Shown: positions 62,190-64,000 of the stretch, piece after piece
How positions within the stretch are numbered: the first letter of the stretch is position 1
Layout of the letters: each line of letters opens with the position of its first letter
Translations under genes and position numbers: made by a program
Source of the DNA: Sphingomonas glacialis
GTDB taxonomy: Bacteria; Pseudomonadota; Alphaproteobacteria; Sphingomonadales; Sphingomonadaceae
Assembly (NCBI RefSeq): GCF_014653575.1
Contig: NZ_BNAQ01000006.1
Coordinates: 186,001 to 250,000, forward strand
Length of the DNA: 64,000 bases
Reading direction: 5' to 3'
Notes under the pieces: model-generated
Told to the model about the DNA's origin: nothing
Database searches by the model: none
What the model saw: the letters and a program-made list of their open reading frames with translations, nothing else

Positions 62190-64000
62190 AGCGTCTTCGA
62201 GAGCGTCAGGCTGAGGAAACGACCGACGACCGAATAGTTCGTGGAATCGTAGGTCGGCTCGTAGGCGCCGGTGTTCCGGATGATCGCCGGCTTTGCGTTG
62301 AACACATTCAGGGCCGACACCGTAACATCAAGACCCGATTTTGCTCGGCCGCCGAGATGATAGCGCACCGTCAGATCCAGCGTGGTCATGTCGTTCACCA
62401 AAGGTGCTGGAGTGTACCGCGTATCGCGCACCGGCCCGACATAGTTGGTGAAGCCGGAGAGCGTCATCCGCGATGTCTCCCAGCTAAGCCCGGTGCGGGC
62501 GCGCCAATGCGGCGGTCGAAAGATCGTGCCAGCGAGATGGGTCGACGGCTGGCCCGCCAGCAGCGTCTGGCTGGATTCCAGATAGCTTGCGAGCCCGGTC
62601 GCGATCAGCTTTTGGCCGTCGCGCAAGTCGAAGCGATAGGATCCTGCAATATCCACGCCCTTCAGCGTCTGCGCCTCGGCGTTGCGCACCCGGTCATCGA
62701 CGATCGCGACGACCTGCGCTGGATCGTACGTCCCGCTCGTATAATTGCGCAGCCCACCAGGCGTCGCGGCGATGATCGCCTGCAATTGGGCAGGCGTCGG
62801 CGCGTAGCTGATGAGGCTCGCGTACGTCGAATTACCCAGGATACCTGCAAGCGAGACGAACGGCTCAATGATGCGGTCGCGATAGGCTATGTGAAAGTAT
62901 GTGATCTGCAGGTCGGCGCCCGGCAGAGCCCGCGGATGCAGGTCGAGCGTACCGGACCAGGTCGTCGCATGTTCCGGCGCAAGGATCGGTCGGCCACCGG
63001 TCAGCAACAGTGTCGTCGCGCTTGCTGGATACGGGCCGTTGGCAAAGATCTGCGCGCCGAGCAGCAGCGCTGTCTGCGCTTGGAATTGCTGGTACAAGGT
63101 TGGCGACTTGAAGCTGCGGCCCCACGATGCCTTTATGTCGAGATCGTCCGACGGCGCGTAGACGAACCCGAGCTTGGGCGTCGCCAGGCGCGCGATCGAC
63201 GCGTAATCCTCATACCGGATCGCGCCGTTGAGCGTCAGGCGGTGGATGCCGGGAACGTCGAGGTCCGGCGACACGACCGGGATCGAAAGTTCGGCAAAGC
63301 CGTAGCGACTGTCACGCGTCGCGTGGCTGTCGGTCGACAGGGTTTCTACCCCGTTGGCGAGCGAACCGAGCCGGGTCGTCAGGCCGTTGCTGCGATACCC
63401 GCCGCCGATCGCCAGGCGCACGTCGCCAGCCGGTAAGCGCAGCAGCGGCCCTTCGGCGCCGAGTTCAACGCTGCCGAGCGTGTTGGCATAGCCGAAGGTC
63501 GCCGCGAGGTAGCGTTGTCCACCCGAGAACGCGTCGGATTCACCGCGAACACGGTCTTCACTATAGGTCCCCGTCAGGTACAGGTTCCAGCGATGCGCGA
63601 CGTCCACCTCGATCCGCGGCGAGATCGAGAACGCGCTGTCGTGCGGGCGACTGAGCGATCCATTGACGTCATAAGCGGCAACAGTCGTGCTCGGAAACTG
63701 CGTGCGCGACGTCCGGTGGCTGTAATTGGCATCGATACTCGCCCGCACACCGGCGCCAAAATCCTGATGCGCGGTCAACACGGCATTTTGCTGGCTGATC
63801 GAGGGCATCAGCGTCGTCGTGCGGTCAAGGCTGCGCGTGTACGAGCGCTCATCGGCATAGACACTGCTGACGTGGCCGACCTCCCCGGCCAGCATGAAGC
63901 CGCCCCCTGACCAGCGCGCGCCCGCGACAAGGTCGTAACGCTGCTGCACATTGCCGCCATCGGTCGATCCGCCGAACTGAGCACTGCCGGTCAGTCCGTC
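62186..64000 (-). CDS. TonB-dependent receptor of the lasso cluster, N terminus outside window
   Basis: 605 C-terminal residues are present; the frame is open to the right edge, and an internal GTG at 63949 is not a start. Barrel-type repeats are seen: DVAHRWNLYLTGTYSEDRV, ELSIPVVSPDLDVPGIHRL, DDLDIKASWGRSFKSPTLY and AGTIFRPPHWRARTGLSW. The stop overlaps the isopeptidase GTG, so the two are coupled. In isopeptidase-type lasso clusters a dedicated receptor is thought to import the peptide. Its plug domain and any FecI/FecR partners lie beyond the window. Confidence 0.92.
   Translation of the reverse strand, partial: DGLTGSAQFGGSTDGGNVQQRYDLVAGARWSGGGFMLAGEVGHVSSVYADERSYTRSLDRTTTLMPSISQQNAVLTAHQDFGAGVRASIDANYSHRTSRTQFPSTTVAAYDVNGSLSRPHDSAFSISPRIEVDVAHRWNLYLTGTYSEDRVRGESDAFSGGQRYLAATFGYANTLGSVELGAEGPLLRLPAGDVRLAIGGGYRSNGLTTRLGSLANGVETLSTDSHATRDSRYGFAELSIPVVSPDLDVPGIHRLTLNGAIRYEDYASIARLATPKLGFVYAPSDDLDIKASWGRSFKSPTLYQQFQAQTALLLGAQIFANGPYPASATTLLLTGGRPILAPEHATTWSGTLDLHPRALPGADLQITYFHIAYRDRIIEPFVSLAGILGNSTYASLISYAPTPAQLQAIIAATPGGLRNYTSGTYDPAQVVAIVDDRVRNAEAQTLKGVDIAGSYRFDLRDGQKLIATGLASYLESSQTLLAGQPSTHLAGTIFRPPHWRARTGLSWETSRMTLSGFTNYVGPVRDTRYTPAPLVNDMTTLDLTVRYHLGGRAKSGLDVTVSALNVFNAKPAIIRNTGAYEPTYDSTNYSVVGRFLSLTLSKTL

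Noticed and set aside
1..64000. tRNA, rRNA or replication origin
   Set aside because: No cloverleaf with a GTTCRA arm and CCA-type acceptor, no rRNA sequence and no DnaA-box cluster were recognised by eye. A covariance-model scan (tRNAscan-type) would settle it.

Overview
The window looks like a chromosomal segment of a sphingomonad (Alphaproteobacteria, Sphingomonadales). The base composition is visibly GC-rich with more AT-rich islands. Gene content fits: two TonB-dependent receptors, a DUF1800/DUF1501 Tat pair, a leucine (liu) operon, an EcfG-like stress promoter, an IS66 element, and an astexin/sphingonodin-type lasso peptide cluster with its own isopeptidase. No rRNA, tRNA or CRISPR array was seen.

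Layout. (1) 1-3565: translationally coupled operon of a truncated unknown gene, a PIG-L deacetylase/methyltransferase fusion, a GT2 glycosyltransferase and an acyl-CoA-dehydrogenase-like protein. (2) 3826-8071: TenA, a DUF1622 membrane protein, a triple-PAS LuxR-type regulator (minus strand) and three small stress/envelope genes (GlsB/YeaQ, a secreted basic protein, a YflT-like protein) with clear terminators. (3) 8345-16909: DUF1800 and DUF1501 proteins, an orphan ABC exporter and an MHYT hybrid histidine kinase. (4) 16910-18939: a scrapyard of mobile debris with an integrase fragment, a decayed IS5-family transposase carrying a heptanucleotide repeat expansion, and a second heptamer repeat. 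(5) 18940-24580: leucine catabolism genes mccA, mccB and ivd with a divergent LysR gene. (6) 24659-28499: a PRISE-like short-chain reductase gene broken twice. It has an in-frame amber codon, and an intact IS66 element (25759-28485, 8-bp target duplication) sits exactly between its ribosome binding site and its ATG.

(7) 28589-46375 (minus) and 46451-55526 (plus): two divergent catabolic operons that meet at a FadR/GntR-type regulator. The minus arm encodes an acyl-CoA ligase, a Cys-less thiolase-like protein, two MaoC-type dehydratases, a double CoA-transferase, a TonB receptor, a HyuA/HyuB pair with a fused zinc domain, an aldehyde dehydrogenase and an alcohol dehydrogenase. The plus arm encodes a CoA-transferase, a Baeyer-Villiger monooxygenase, an ACAD11/LvaC-like dehydrogenase, an APH/LvaA-like kinase, a divergent B12-dependent acyl-CoA mutase (large and small subunits), MeaB and an SDR. 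A 21-bp sequence is identical in the central divergent promoter and in front of the TonB receptor gene and is the likely operator. This looks like an undescribed regulon for an imported carbonyl/alicyclic compound; I cannot name the substrate.

(8) 55670-57218: a further SDR, an IS21-like miniature element and a DUF2171 protein. (9) 57476-64000: a lasso peptide cluster with precursor A, fused protease B and cyclase C on the plus strand, facing the isopeptidase and a TonB receptor (cut by the window end) on the minus strand. The predicted peptide has a 9-residue Gly1-Asp9 ring and a 23-residue core.

GC statements are by eye. Family assignments rest on motifs and remembered family sequences, not on searches.
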